Positions 42,380-49,670 of a stretch of 54,310 nt of DNA are shown one piece after another. The notes beneath the pieces are model-generated. The model saw nothing but the letters and a program-made list of their open reading frames with translations. It did not search any database and was not told the DNA's origin. Each line of letters starts with the position of its first letter. Positions within the stretch are counted from its first letter, which is position 1. This DNA is from an uncultured Chloroflexales bacterium (lineage in GTDB: Bacteria > Chloroflexota > Chloroflexia > Chloroflexales > Chloroflexaceae), in NCBI GenBank assembly GCA_937967405.1, contig CALCJV010000113.1, positions 1 through 54,310 of the forward strand, in the 5' to 3' direction. The translations under genes were made by a program, and so were the position numbers.

Positions 42380-43195
42380 TCAGCGAGTTACAGCATTGTC
42401 ACCATGTTTGAGGTGTTGCACGAATGCCGCAAGCTGGGTTGCCTGTTGCGGCGCAGGGAGTGCGTGGAGCTGGTCTAGCCGATTGATCAGGGCACTGCCA
42501 ACAATCGCGCCATCGGCGAATTGGCCCACATGTGCGACGTGCGCGGGTGTGCTGATGCCGAAGCCGACGACGAGCGGCAGTTCGGTGTAGCGACGCACGC
42601 GCTCCAGAAAGGCGGGTAAGCCGTCCCACAGCTGATCGCGTTGGCCAGTTACGCCAGTGATTGAGACGCAGTAGAGGAAGCCACTGGCCACGCTGACGAG
42701 GTGCTGGATGCGCCGATCAGGGGTGGTGGGAGCCACAAACATAATCACGTCTAGCCCGTACTGGTGGGCCAGCTGGCTAAGCTGCTGGGCTTCTTCGGGG
42801 GGCACATCGGGAATGATCCAGCCATCGCCGCCAGCTGCGGCAAGTTCGGCGCAGGCCCGCTCCAAGCCATATTGCAGCACCGGATTGTAGTAGCCCATTA
42901 GCAGCAGCGGGGCCTGCACGCCGCGCTGGCGTAGGGCGGCGACGGTCTCGAGGCAGTAGGGCAGGCGCACCCCGTTTTCTAGTGCAACTTGGGCGGCGCG
43001 TTGGATCGTTGCGCCATCGGCAAGCGGATCGGAGAAGGGCATGCCCAGCTCAAACAAATCGGCTCCGGCGGCTTCAAGCGCGGGCACTAGCTCAAGCACA
43101 CTCTCGCGCTGGGGAAAGCCGATCATCAGATATGGCATCAGGGCGGTTCGGTTGGTAGCCCGTAGGCGGGCGAAGGTTGCAGGTATTCGGCTCAT
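42380..43195 (-). CDS. trpA: Tryptophan synthase alpha subunit
   Basis: TrpA splits indole-3-glycerol phosphate into indole and glyceraldehyde-3-phosphate and passes indole to TrpB. The 271-residue barrel has the two catalytic acids at the same numbers as the E. coli enzyme, Glu49 ([10 protein letters not shown]) and Asp60 (PLADGAT), and phosphate-binding segments such as VGFGIST and DGAIVGSAL. trpB is normally adjacent but is absent here, and trpC/trpD lie about 33 kb away, so the pathway genes are scattered. It is separated from citrate synthase by 75 bases. Confidence 0.97.
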   Translation of the reverse strand: MSRIPATFARLRATNRTALMPYLMIGFPQRESVLELVPALEAAGADLFELGMPFSDPLADGATIQRAAQVALENGVRLPYCLETVAALRQRGVQAPLLLMGYYNPVLQYGLERACAELAAAGGDGWIIPDVPPEEAQQLSQLAHQYGLDVIMFVAPTTPDRRIQHLVSVASGFLYCVSITGVTGQRDQLWDGLPAFLERVRRYTELPLVVGFGISTPAHVAHVGQFADGAIVGSALINRLDQLHALPAPQQATQLAAFVQHLKHGDNAVTR

Positions 43196-43260
43196 CAGGG
43201 ATCACTCTTAGATAAGAACACTTCTGACTGAGAATGATACCACAGATTGGCGCAGGTGAT

Positions 43261-43303
43261 GTTAGGTCTGCGGTGTCAGGTCGCGGTGGGTCAGGGGCTA
43301 GGG
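43261..43303 (+). repeat. Degenerate copy of the intergenic repeat family
   Basis: GTTAGGTCTGCGGTGTCAGG, followed by a further TCGCGGTGGGTCAGGGG-type run, resembles the direct strand of the repeat at 37985-38006 (TTAGGTATCAGGTGTCGGG), with several mismatches. It lies upstream of the small secreted protein gene. Confidence 0.5.
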
Positions 43304-43381
43304 GGCCACATCTAGCTGAGCCAATTGTTGGGCATCTCACGCGACATTCATTTTTCTCAGCTGCCAAGTAGGAGCGTTTCA

Positions 43382-43398
43382 TGCTATACTCATAGTAT
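43382..43398 (+). promoter_or_regulatory. Extended -10 promoter overlapped by a palindrome
   Basis: TGC-TATACT (43382-43390) is an extended -10 element. The perfect 13-base palindrome ATACTCATAGTAT (43386-43398) overlaps it, and a second small dyad CAGTTTTTACTG lies at 43402-43413 near the expected start. This arrangement suggests repression of the small secreted protein gene. Confidence 0.55.
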
Positions 43399-43450
43399 CA
43401 ACAGTTTTTACTGTTTTTAACGGCGAATAACCCTCACGGAAAGGACACCT

Positions 43451-43735
43451 ATGAAAATCATTGTGGCTTCACTGCTCGCATTCACCTTGCTGACGGGTGG
43501 TGCATTGGCGGCCTTCATTGGTTTTGCGCCGCAGACGGAGCAATCGGCTCTGACTGTGCCTATGACGACGATTGAAATTGGGGCAACTGGTGCGCCTTCG
43601 CTGTATGCGATTGACCATGCAACGAACCAGAAGTGGACGGTAGATCAGCGCGGCTTGACCAGCGAGACGCTGAAGAAGGTCTACAAGGATCACGATTGTG
43701 GCGGTGGGTTCTCGGCCCGCACCCAAGTAGATTAA
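43451..43735 (+). CDS. Small exported protein of unknown function
   Basis: A 94-residue protein with a signal peptide (MKIIVASLLAFTLLTGGALA, likely cleaved near residue 20) and a mature part of about 74 residues that matches no family I know. It contains SLYAIDHATNQKWTVDQRG, reminiscent of beta-propeller or quinoprotein repeat strands, and ends DHDCGGGFSARTQVD with a single Cys. Its 5' region carries an extended -10 promoter overlapped by palindromes, and GGAAAGGAC lies just before the ATG. A strong hairpin follows. It appears to be a single-gene unit. Confidence 0.8.
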   Translation: MKIIVASLLAFTLLTGGALAAFIGFAPQTEQSALTVPMTTIEIGATGAPSLYAIDHATNQKWTVDQRGLTSETLKKVYKDHDCGGGFSARTQVD

Positions 43736-43752
43736 CCTGACGTGCACGATGG

Positions 43753-43785
43753 GGGGGTGGTGTGGGTTCCAGGCACGCCACCCCC
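43753..43785. terminator. Bidirectional terminator hairpin
   Basis: GGGGGTGGTGTG (43753-43764) pairs with CACGCCACCCCC (43774-43785) over 12 positions with one G-T, loop of 9. It lies between the convergent secreted-protein and DUF2256 genes. Confidence 0.75.
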
Positions 43786-43791
43786 GCTTGG

Positions 43792-43989
43792 TTATGTGCG
43801 CTCGTCCCCGCCGCCACTGCTACCGCTCCGTCGGCACCGCTCAGAGCAGTAACGCACCTGCGCCCAATTCTTAGCCCACTTCTTGCGCCACTCGAACGCT
43901 CGCCCGCACGTCGCGCAGATTTTGGTGGGCAGTTGCCCTTTCTTGCGCGGTGTGCTAGTTGTAGCATTGGTTGTTTTGGTTGTGCCCAT
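43792..43989 (-). CDS. DUF2256 zinc-ribbon-like protein
   Basis: A 65-residue basic protein that matches the DUF2256 pattern: C25-x2-C28 in ICATCGRAFEWRKKWAKNW, then C48 and C52 in VRYCSERCRR. The four cysteines should bind zinc. The family is widespread, often beside photolyase or cryptochrome genes, but its function is unknown. Here it follows the GT87-like gene by 20 bases and ends a three-gene minus-strand set. No photolyase is in view. Confidence 0.88.
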   Translation of the reverse strand: MGTTKTTNATTSTPRKKGQLPTKICATCGRAFEWRKKWAKNWAQVRYCSERCRRSGSSGGGDERT

Positions 43990-44009
43990 GAGATCAATCC
44001 GCTCTTATC

Positions 44010-45089
44010 TTATGGAAGTGATTGCTGCTGCTCTGGGACAGGCTGTGCCTTCACACGCGCATACCACCGTTCCAAGATTGGATTGAAGACAACCAGTATG
44101 TAAGGAATAATGATGCAGACAAGGATAAATACTGCTTTTTTGTGTCCAAGTAACATGATCGTTCCACCCCCAAGTGCCATCAGGCGCGAAGCCCAGATGG
44201 CCAGCCAGCGCCGGGGATAGGGGAGTAACCCAATGATGAGGGGCGAATAGGTATAGGCCATAGCGAAGCCCGGCAGGCTTGCTTGGGCTAAAACTACACC
44301 CGCGAGCGGTTGGCGCAGGATCAGCAGGAGACCCGCAAAGGGCAACATAAACCAGAAGAACGCCATCCCCCCAATTTCGTTCCAAATAAAATCTCGATAG
44401 AAGCGGGCTTGGGCACTCCAATCAGCAATCCAGTTGGGCATCAGCAATAGGCTAAGGAGCAGCACCGCCACCCCTAGCACCACTGTCGGCAATACACCCA
44501 CCAGTCGCCCGCGCCGCAAGGCGAGCCAGCCGAGCCATCCGACAATCAAGATGACGCTATGGGGCTTGAGGGCAAGGGCCACCACTAGACACGGGGCGAG
44601 CCAGCCCCAACGCCGCTGCTCGATAAGCCACACGCCCAGCATGAGCATCCCACTCGCAAGTAGGATTGGGTTGTTGACCAAGGCCGCACTGAAAAGCGGG
44701 AGATAGACGAGCGCATAGAAGAGGTTGATCTGATAGAGATGGAGCGCAAGGACCACTGCACCAAGCCCCAAAAAAGCGAGCAGGTACTCACCGAAGGGGC
44801 TAGGTAGCAGCGAAAGCGGGAGCGCAACCACAATGGCTGTGCCGGGATAGACCAGCCCAACGAGGGCACACTGATCGCAGCGCGTGCGGCCGGGCGCGTC
44901 GAAGCGAGCTTTGATCGCATCCTGTCCGGCTTCAGAGAAGGGCTGAATGCCGGCCTGCAACAGCCGTCCGGCTTCAACGATGGGCATGCCGTCGCGTCCA
45001 GCATCACCAAAGGTAATGAGTACCGTCAATGCACAGAGTAACAGCCAGATCAGGATAGCTTTCCACGTGGCGGGCGTTAGCACAGGCAA
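44010..45089 (-). CDS. Polytopic membrane glycosyltransferase-like protein (GT87/DUF2029-like)
   Basis: A 359-residue protein with about nine or ten membrane helices and an early periplasmic loop (PIVEAGRLLQAGIQPFSEAGQDAIK...) that would carry the acidic residues of GT-C enzymes. VALALKPHSVILIVGWLGW matches the conserved Lys-Pro helix of the GT87 family, which transfers mannose or other sugars from polyprenyl phosphate donors. Substrate unknown. It lies between the 'DGNHR' protein gene and DUF2256, with short gaps of 38 and 20 bases. Confidence 0.75.
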   Translation of the reverse strand: MPVLTPATWKAILIWLLLCALTVLITFGDAGRDGMPIVEAGRLLQAGIQPFSEAGQDAIKARFDAPGRTRCDQCALVGLVYPGTAIVVALPLSLLPSPFGEYLLAFLGLGAVVLALHLYQINLFYALVYLPLFSAALVNNPILLASGMLMLGVWLIEQRRWGWLAPCLVVALALKPHSVILIVGWLGWLALRRGRLVGVLPTVVLGVAVLLLSLLLMPNWIADWSAQARFYRDFIWNEIGGMAFFWFMLPFAGLLLILRQPLAGVVLAQASLPGFAMAYTYSPLIIGLLPYPRRWLAIWASRLMALGGGTIMLLGHKKAVFILVCIIIPYILVVFNPILERWYARVKAQPVPEQQQSLP

Positions 45090-45127
45090 TTGGACTCCTC
45101 CCTATCTGCCAACTATGGCGGGATGCG

Positions 45128-46048
45128 CTAGGCGGGCAAGGGCTGCGGCTGCATCTGGCGCAAGAACTGAAACGGGCTACGCAGCAGACGTAGCCAGCCG
45201 CGCCCGCGTTTGAAGCGATGGCGGAAATCAAGGGCGGCATCGTGTGTGCCCGGATCGTCGCCCTGCTGCTCACGGAGATACCAGCGATGATCCATAATCC
45301 AGCGATACAGATCAGCTTCGGTGCGCTTGGGGAAATCGGCCAGCAGATTCTGCTCACGAATTTCCTGCACCATTGGCATGTAGATCGTATCGTACCAATC
45401 GCAGATGGCTTCTGCGTTCTCGATAGGGCGATTCTGCTCCAGCCCCATGAAGTAGCGGTGGGTATTGATATGCCCCATGAGCGCGAGGTAGCCGCCTAAT
45501 TCGCTGAACTCGATCTGTTGATCGGGGCGCAGGCGGGCTAGCTCGGTCCATTCGAGGAAGTCGCTGTACTCCGCTTTGAGGAGCAGATCGTGCAGCGTCA
45601 TATTTGGGGTGAGCGGGACATCTACATCAAGCTGCGTCACCAGCGCATCCACATACGCTTGCCCAAGCAGGCGAGCAACCGAGATGCGGTGGTTGCCATC
45701 CTTCACAAAATAGATTTCGTCTATCTGGTAGAGTTCCACAGGCGGCAGGGGGACTTCGCTAAGATGGGCCCGATTGATGCTCAGCCAACGCTCCTTTAGC
45801 CCCATATGGCGTGGCAAGAACTGCCGGTTGAAGTCGTGGTAACGCCCTTCACTGCCAGCAATCTGCTGCATAGGGACAGTCTGCAAGCCGCGATAGTGTT
45901 GCCCCACAATGCGGATGCGTGAGCGTACTTCAGCGAGCGGCAAGAGATCATCGGAGGTTCCACGCACCCACGCCAAGAGTCGTGCAAAGAATGCGAGCCG
46001 ACGGGCCCGCCGAAATTGTGCTTGAGCGTCATGTTCAACGAGTGACAT
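45128..46048 (-). CDS. ParB-like 'DGNHR' fold protein, DUF4032-like
   Basis: A 306-residue soluble protein. The segment IYFVKDGNHRISVARLLGQAYVDALVTQLD has the ParB/sulfiredoxin-type nucleotide-binding motif (D/E-G-x-H-R). The remainder is helical and ends in a basic tail (RFKRGRGWLRLLRS). The layout resembles DUF4032 proteins, whose role is not established. The start at 46048 (MSLVEHDAQAQF) is chosen because AAGGAA lies 6 bases before it. It leads the set with the GT87-like and DUF2256 genes. It is not a chromosome-partition ParB, because it lacks the helix-turn-helix region. Confidence 0.75.
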   Translation of the reverse strand: MSLVEHDAQAQFRRARRLAFFARLLAWVRGTSDDLLPLAEVRSRIRIVGQHYRGLQTVPMQQIAGSEGRYHDFNRQFLPRHMGLKERWLSINRAHLSEVPLPPVELYQIDEIYFVKDGNHRISVARLLGQAYVDALVTQLDVDVPLTPNMTLHDLLLKAEYSDFLEWTELARLRPDQQIEFSELGGYLALMGHINTHRYFMGLEQNRPIENAEAICDWYDTIYMPMVQEIREQNLLADFPKRTEADLYRWIMDHRWYLREQQGDDPGTHDAALDFRHRFKRGRGWLRLLRSPFQFLRQMQPQPLPA

Positions 46049-46269
46049 ATCTGGTTCCTTTCTGCCGTGCAATCAGCCGGGTTAGTCAGGACGGGAATGC
46101 CACCACAGCATCGGGTGGTGCTAGGTCGCTAGCGATACAGCGCACAGCAATGTCTCGCGCCGGAAGTGGCAACAATGCCCAACCACCGTGCTGATCACGC
46201 CCACCGTAGCGTAGCATAGACACGGAAGAACTTCAAGGGTTGATCCTACGCCGTAGAGTTACGGAACAG

Positions 46270-47139
46270 TTACTCCGCAGATCGCTGGTTCGCGGGGTCG
46301 TGCGGGTCTACAAGCATGTAGCCCGTGCCACGAATATTAATCACGTAATCACTGCCGATCTTGTTGCGGAGATTGCGGACGTGTTGTTTCAAGAGCATGC
46401 GGGCCTCGCTCTCATCCATCTCTTGGTGGTGGGTGTGGCGAGCAATCTCGCGGTAGGTCAGCACGCGCCCTTGAGCGAGGGCAAGGCAGTGCAGTAGCTC
46501 GTACTCGATCTGCGTTACCCGTAGCGGCTCATCATTGAGGAGTACACGATGGCGATAGACATCTAGCGTGAGGTTGCCCACCCGCAGATAACGCTGGGCT
46601 TCGGTTGCAGCTGGATCGTTCGCGGGGGGTGAGATCACTTGCCCGGCTGGACTAGCCGTGAGGTTAGTGAGGACAGGCGTAATCGCGGGGGTTTCTTGAT
46701 CGCGGGCCCGGCTTGCAATGTCAAGGATTGCTTGTAGCGCACCAGCTTGGCGTTGCTGCTCACGGTGGTGCTGCACCGCACGCGCCACACACTCAATGAG
46801 TTGGTGCGGTGGGCAGGGCTTCATCAGGTAATCGTAGGCTCCGCGCCGCAGGGCGGCAATGGCGGTTTCCATCGAGCCGTAGCCGGTGAGCAGGATTACT
46901 TCGGGTAGATAGGGCATCTGGCGTGCGCTCTCAAGCACCTGCAAGCCGTCTACCACACGCATGCGAATGTCGGTTACTACAATATCAAAGACGTGGTTTT
47001 GGAGTAGGCGCAGAGCAGTTTCACCATCGGCTGCGTCATGCACCGTGTAGCCTGCCCGCTGCAGAATATCTTTGGTGACAATGCGTGCCGCAGGATCATC
47101 TTCAACGAGCAGAATCGTTGCTGCAAGCGTGTTTCCCAT
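46270..47139 (-). CDS. Response regulator with winged-helix output domain
   Basis: A 289-residue regulator. The receiver (about 8-125) has VEDDP, phospho-acceptor Asp57 in IVVTDIRM and Lys107 in YDYLMKPCPP; the receiver resembles NtrC-type domains (AIAALRRGAYDYLMKP). A linker of about 60 residues follows, then an OmpR-type winged helix ending in HVRNLRNKIGSDYVINIRGTGYML. The start at 47139 has GGGGAAAG before it; the frame is open 12 codons upstream. No kinase is adjacent. A palindrome at 47185-47199 lies in its promoter region. Confidence 0.92.
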   Translation of the reverse strand: MGNTLAATILLVEDDPAARIVTKDILQRAGYTVHDAADGETALRLLQNHVFDIVVTDIRMRVVDGLQVLESARQMPYLPEVILLTGYGSMETAIAALRRGAYDYLMKPCPPHQLIECVARAVQHHREQQRQAGALQAILDIASRARDQETPAITPVLTNLTASPAGQVISPPANDPAATEAQRYLRVGNLTLDVYRHRVLLNDEPLRVTQIEYELLHCLALAQGRVLTYREIARHTHHQEMDESEARMLLKQHVRNLRNKIGSDYVINIRGTGYMLVDPHDPANQRSAE

Positions 47140-47184
47140 TGTCTTTCCCCATCCAAAACTTATCCATGTTGGCACTTACTCAGT

Positions 47185-47199
47185 GTGTATAGTATACAC
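47185..47199. promoter_or_regulatory. GTGTATA-G-TATACAC operator-like palindrome
   Basis: A perfect 7-base inverted repeat lies 46 bases upstream of the response regulator ATG (minus strand). On that strand it contains TATACT, a plausible -10. The right half GTATACACTA recurs before the HD-GYP gene. It may be an autoregulatory site. Confidence 0.45.
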
Positions 47200-47301
47200 T
47201 ATTCTATCCCAGTTTCAGGCTTGTTGATCCCTGTAGCGATTGGTACGGTGCGTTGTGGGTATTGCCTAGCTGCCGCCGCTGCTCAGTGGGCAAGGCACCG
47301 C

Positions 47302-47330
47302 TTGCATCCCCTCCTATGTTCTGCTATAAT
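47302..47330 (+). promoter_or_regulatory. Promoter of rpsT
   Basis: TTGCAT (47302-47307), 17-base spacer, and TATAAT (47325-47330) with a TGC extension. A strong sigma-70 promoter whose start should fall near 47337. Confidence 0.85.
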
Positions 47331-47340
47331 CCAAGATTAG

Positions 47341-47398
47341 TGCTGTTCAACAGCAAGACGTATCCTGCTTACAATGACATGCGCCCCAATCTGGGGCG
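47341..47398 (+). promoter_or_regulatory. Two hairpins in the rpsT leader
   Basis: TGCTGTTCAACAGCA (47341-47355) is a perfect 15-base dyad next to the expected transcription start. CGCCCCA/TGGGGCG (47382-47398) makes a second 7-pair stem with a 3-base loop. Both precede the GTG start. S20 synthesis is feedback-controlled in E. coli, so an analogous role is possible here. Confidence 0.55.
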
Positions 47399-47422
47399 TA
47401 TCGCTTGGGAGAACAACAGACT

Positions 47423-47698
47423 GTGGCAAATACCCGCTCGGCACGCAAACGGATTCGGACGAACGAAAAGAAGCGGCAGCGCAATGTGATGTATCGCTCA
47501 CGCGCCAAGACGATGGTGAAGAAGGCAGAGATGAGCATTTATAGTGGCAAACCGGATGAAGCCGCCGTGCGCGAGGCGATGCGAACCCTCGACAAGGCGG
47601 TGAACAAGGGCATTCTGCACCGCAACAATGCTGCCCGCCGCAAGTCGCGCCTTGCGAAGAAGTTGCGCCTCGCACAGCAGGCTGCGGCGCAGGCCTAA
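47423..47698 (+). CDS. rpsT: 30S ribosomal protein S20
   Basis: A 91-residue basic protein that binds 16S rRNA early in 30S assembly. It begins (M)[20 protein letters not shown], the S20 signature, with GTG as start codon at 47423. A TTG in the same frame 18 bases upstream is less likely because S20 proteins start at this ANxxSAxKR motif. The ribosome site is weak (GGGAG, 11 bases before). It is transcribed alone from a strong extended -10 promoter and has a structured leader. It converges on holA. Confidence 0.96.
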   Translation: MANTRSARKRIRTNEKKRQRNVMYRSRAKTMVKKAEMSIYSGKPDEAAVREAMRTLDKAVNKGILHRNNAARRKSRLAKKLRLAQQAAAQA

Positions 47699-47753
47699 GC
47701 GCATATCGTATCGCCTATCGCACGCAGGATCGCGGGCACGTCCCGCTGATCCC

Positions 47754-48710
47754 TCACTTGCCTACCCCGCATATCTCTAGCACCAACAGCTCTAGCCCTA
47801 CCTCGGCCTGCGCCCGCCCCGTTTTGGTGGCGTGGTCAAGCTGCACCAGTTGATCGTGCAGGCGCACCAGTTCAGCTGGGGTAAAGCCGCGTATCTGCTC
47901 CACGGCCTTCTTGACTACAAAGGGCTGCAAGCGTAGCTCGCTGGCCATTTGATCGGGGCGCATGCGCTGCTGTTGGAGTTCGCTCACCAGCAGCAGGATG
48001 CGTACCTGCCGCATCAGCATAAACAGGATGTAGGGGGCAGCTTGCCCCTCTTGAAGCAATGCCCGCAAGCCGCGCAGGGCCGCATCGGTGCGCCGTAGGC
48101 TCAGGTTATCTAGAAAGGTGAAGAGGCTCTGCTCGTGCGCGTCGGCAACGGTTGCCATAATCATCGCGGCTGTGATCTGCCCGCCGCGTCCAGTGTAGGT
48201 GGCAAGGCGGGTGATTTCGGTGGCAAGAGTGCGGCTATCGTTGCCCGCCAGTTCGATCAACTGCTGTGCGGCATTGGGGGCAAAGCTAGCCTGCTGGGCG
48301 TGGGCATAGGCCTGCACCCAACGGAGCAACTCTGCGCCCTGACGGGGCTGGCACTCAATTACTTCGGCATGCTTGCGGAGGTAGGTGTACACCGCATTGC
48401 GCTTATCTATCTCGCCCGGCTCAACAAAAATCAGATCGCACGCGGCAGGTACACGCCCCAGATAATCTTTCAGGGTATCACGCTCTTTGCCCGCTTTGCT
48501 GTGCTTCAGGGCTTCGTCTACAATCACGATACGCCGATCTGCCAGAAACGGCATCGCCTCGCATGCTCGCGCCAACTCATCGAGCTTGAGCTTGCGGCCA
48601 TCGAGGCGCACCCGATTCAGATCACGCAGATCATCCGGAAGCACCGCTTGTAGGTGGGCAAGCCGTTGCGTGATCTCAAATTCATCTGTACCCGTCAAGA
48701 GATATAACAT
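47754..48710 (-). CDS. holA: DNA polymerase III subunit delta
   Basis: The delta subunit opens the sliding clamp within the clamp loader. The 318-residue protein begins MLYLLTGTDEFEITQRL, the conserved N-terminus, and contains ACDLIFVEPGEIDKRNAVYTYL and LFTFLDNLSLRRTDAALRGL, typical of the family. The frame is open to an ATG at 48737, but no ribosome site precedes any of the three ATGs. A TGC-TATCAT extended -10 ends 7 bases before the ATG at 48710, so the mRNA may be leaderless from there. The pairing with rpsT is frequent in bacterial genomes. Confidence 0.9.
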   Translation of the reverse strand: MLYLLTGTDEFEITQRLAHLQAVLPDDLRDLNRVRLDGRKLKLDELARACEAMPFLADRRIVIVDEALKHSKAGKERDTLKDYLGRVPAACDLIFVEPGEIDKRNAVYTYLRKHAEVIECQPRQGAELLRWVQAYAHAQQASFAPNAAQQLIELAGNDSRTLATEITRLATYTGRGGQITAAMIMATVADAHEQSLFTFLDNLSLRRTDAALRGLRALLQEGQAAPYILFMLMRQVRILLLVSELQQQRMRPDQMASELRLQPFVVKKAVEQIRGFTPAELVRLHDQLVQLDHATKTGRAQAEVGLELLVLEICGVGK

Positions 48711-48717
48711 GGTATTC

Positions 48718-48746
48718 ATGATAGCATGAACGGGCATGGTTGTGTA
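48718..48746 (-). promoter_or_regulatory. Candidate promoter for a leaderless holA transcript
   Basis: On the minus strand TACACA (48741-48746), 17-base spacer, then TATCAT (48718-48723) with a TGC extension. The start would fall at or next to the ATG at 48710, matching the lack of a ribosome site. Confidence 0.45.
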
Positions 48747-48855
48747 AGCAATGCCACAGTAGCCCGCCCACCTCGCCCCGATAATAGGCAGCAGGAGGGG
48801 TAAGGGCTTGATGTTTGGGACACAATGTAATGACTGCTAGACACATGGAGCTAGT

Positions 48856-49599
48856 ATGAACAATGATATGCAATCGGTTACGCCGGTACCTGCCGCACCC
48901 ACCTTTTGGCAGAAGCACGGGCAGAAGCTCGCCGTGCTCACATTTTGGCTGATCCTGATTGGCGCGGTGGTCGCCTATGCGAGCAGCAATAATCTGACCC
49001 CGCTGCAAGCCGTGCAGCAATTGGTAGATGCCCTACGTTCGCCGTTTGGTGGGCTGCTGTACATCCTGCTCTACACCCTGCGCCCGCTGATCTTCTTTCC
49101 CGCCACCCTGCTCACGATTGCGGGCGGCTCAATCTTCGGCGTGTGGTGGGGCATCATCCTCACCGTGATTGGCAGCAACCTCTCGGCCACGGTTGCCTAT
49201 GGGCTAGGGCGGTGGTTTGGCGGTGATCTGTTCCAAGCCGACCCGAACAGCACGGCATCAGGCTTTGTGGCGACATGGGCGGAGCGCATGCGGGCGAATG
49301 CCTTCGACACGGTGTTGATCATGCGCTTCCTGTTCCTGCCCTACGATCTGGTCAACTATTTGGCCGGCTTTCTCCGGATCGGCTATCCCGGGTTTATCCT
49401 CGCTACGATCATCGGCTCATTGCCGGGGACCGTATCCATCGTGCTGTTTGGAGCTTCGATCCAGATCGAGCGGCTCGAAGAGGGCGTATCGCCCAGCCTT
49501 GATCCACTCACGTTCGGGATTTCGGTCGTGCTGTTTGTGGCGAGCCTTGCCTTCTCGCGCTGGCTGAAACAGCGCGAAACGGCCAAGCGGGCGGGCTAG
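48856..49599 (+). CDS. TVP38/TMEM64 family membrane protein
   Basis: A 247-residue polytopic membrane protein with the VTT (DedA-like) domain: about five or six helices, including LRPLIFFPATLLTIAGGSIFGVWWG and RFLFLPYDLVNYLAGFLRI, the two re-entrant motifs of the family. Members are involved in lipid scrambling or membrane homeostasis in other organisms; the exact role in bacteria is unclear. It lies 71 bases upstream of a flavin disulfide reductase gene, a neighbour pair often seen for this family, so the two probably share an operon. Confidence 0.9.
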   Translation: MNNDMQSVTPVPAAPTFWQKHGQKLAVLTFWLILIGAVVAYASSNNLTPLQAVQQLVDALRSPFGGLLYILLYTLRPLIFFPATLLTIAGGSIFGVWWGIILTVIGSNLSATVAYGLGRWFGGDLFQADPNSTASGFVATWAERMRANAFDTVLIMRFLFLPYDLVNYLAGFLRIGYPGFILATIIGSLPGTVSIVLFGASIQIERLEEGVSPSLDPLTFGISVVLFVASLAFSRWLKQRETAKRAG

Positions 49600-49670
49600 G
49601 TGGCTGAGGGGAGAGCGGAAGGGTATATCTGCCCCACGATCTGGCATAGTGATAAGGAGTATATATTCTG

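Noticed and set aside
45128..46048. Chromosome-partition ParB
   Set aside because: Only the nucleotide-binding motif is present; there is no helix-turn-helix and no parA or parS nearby.
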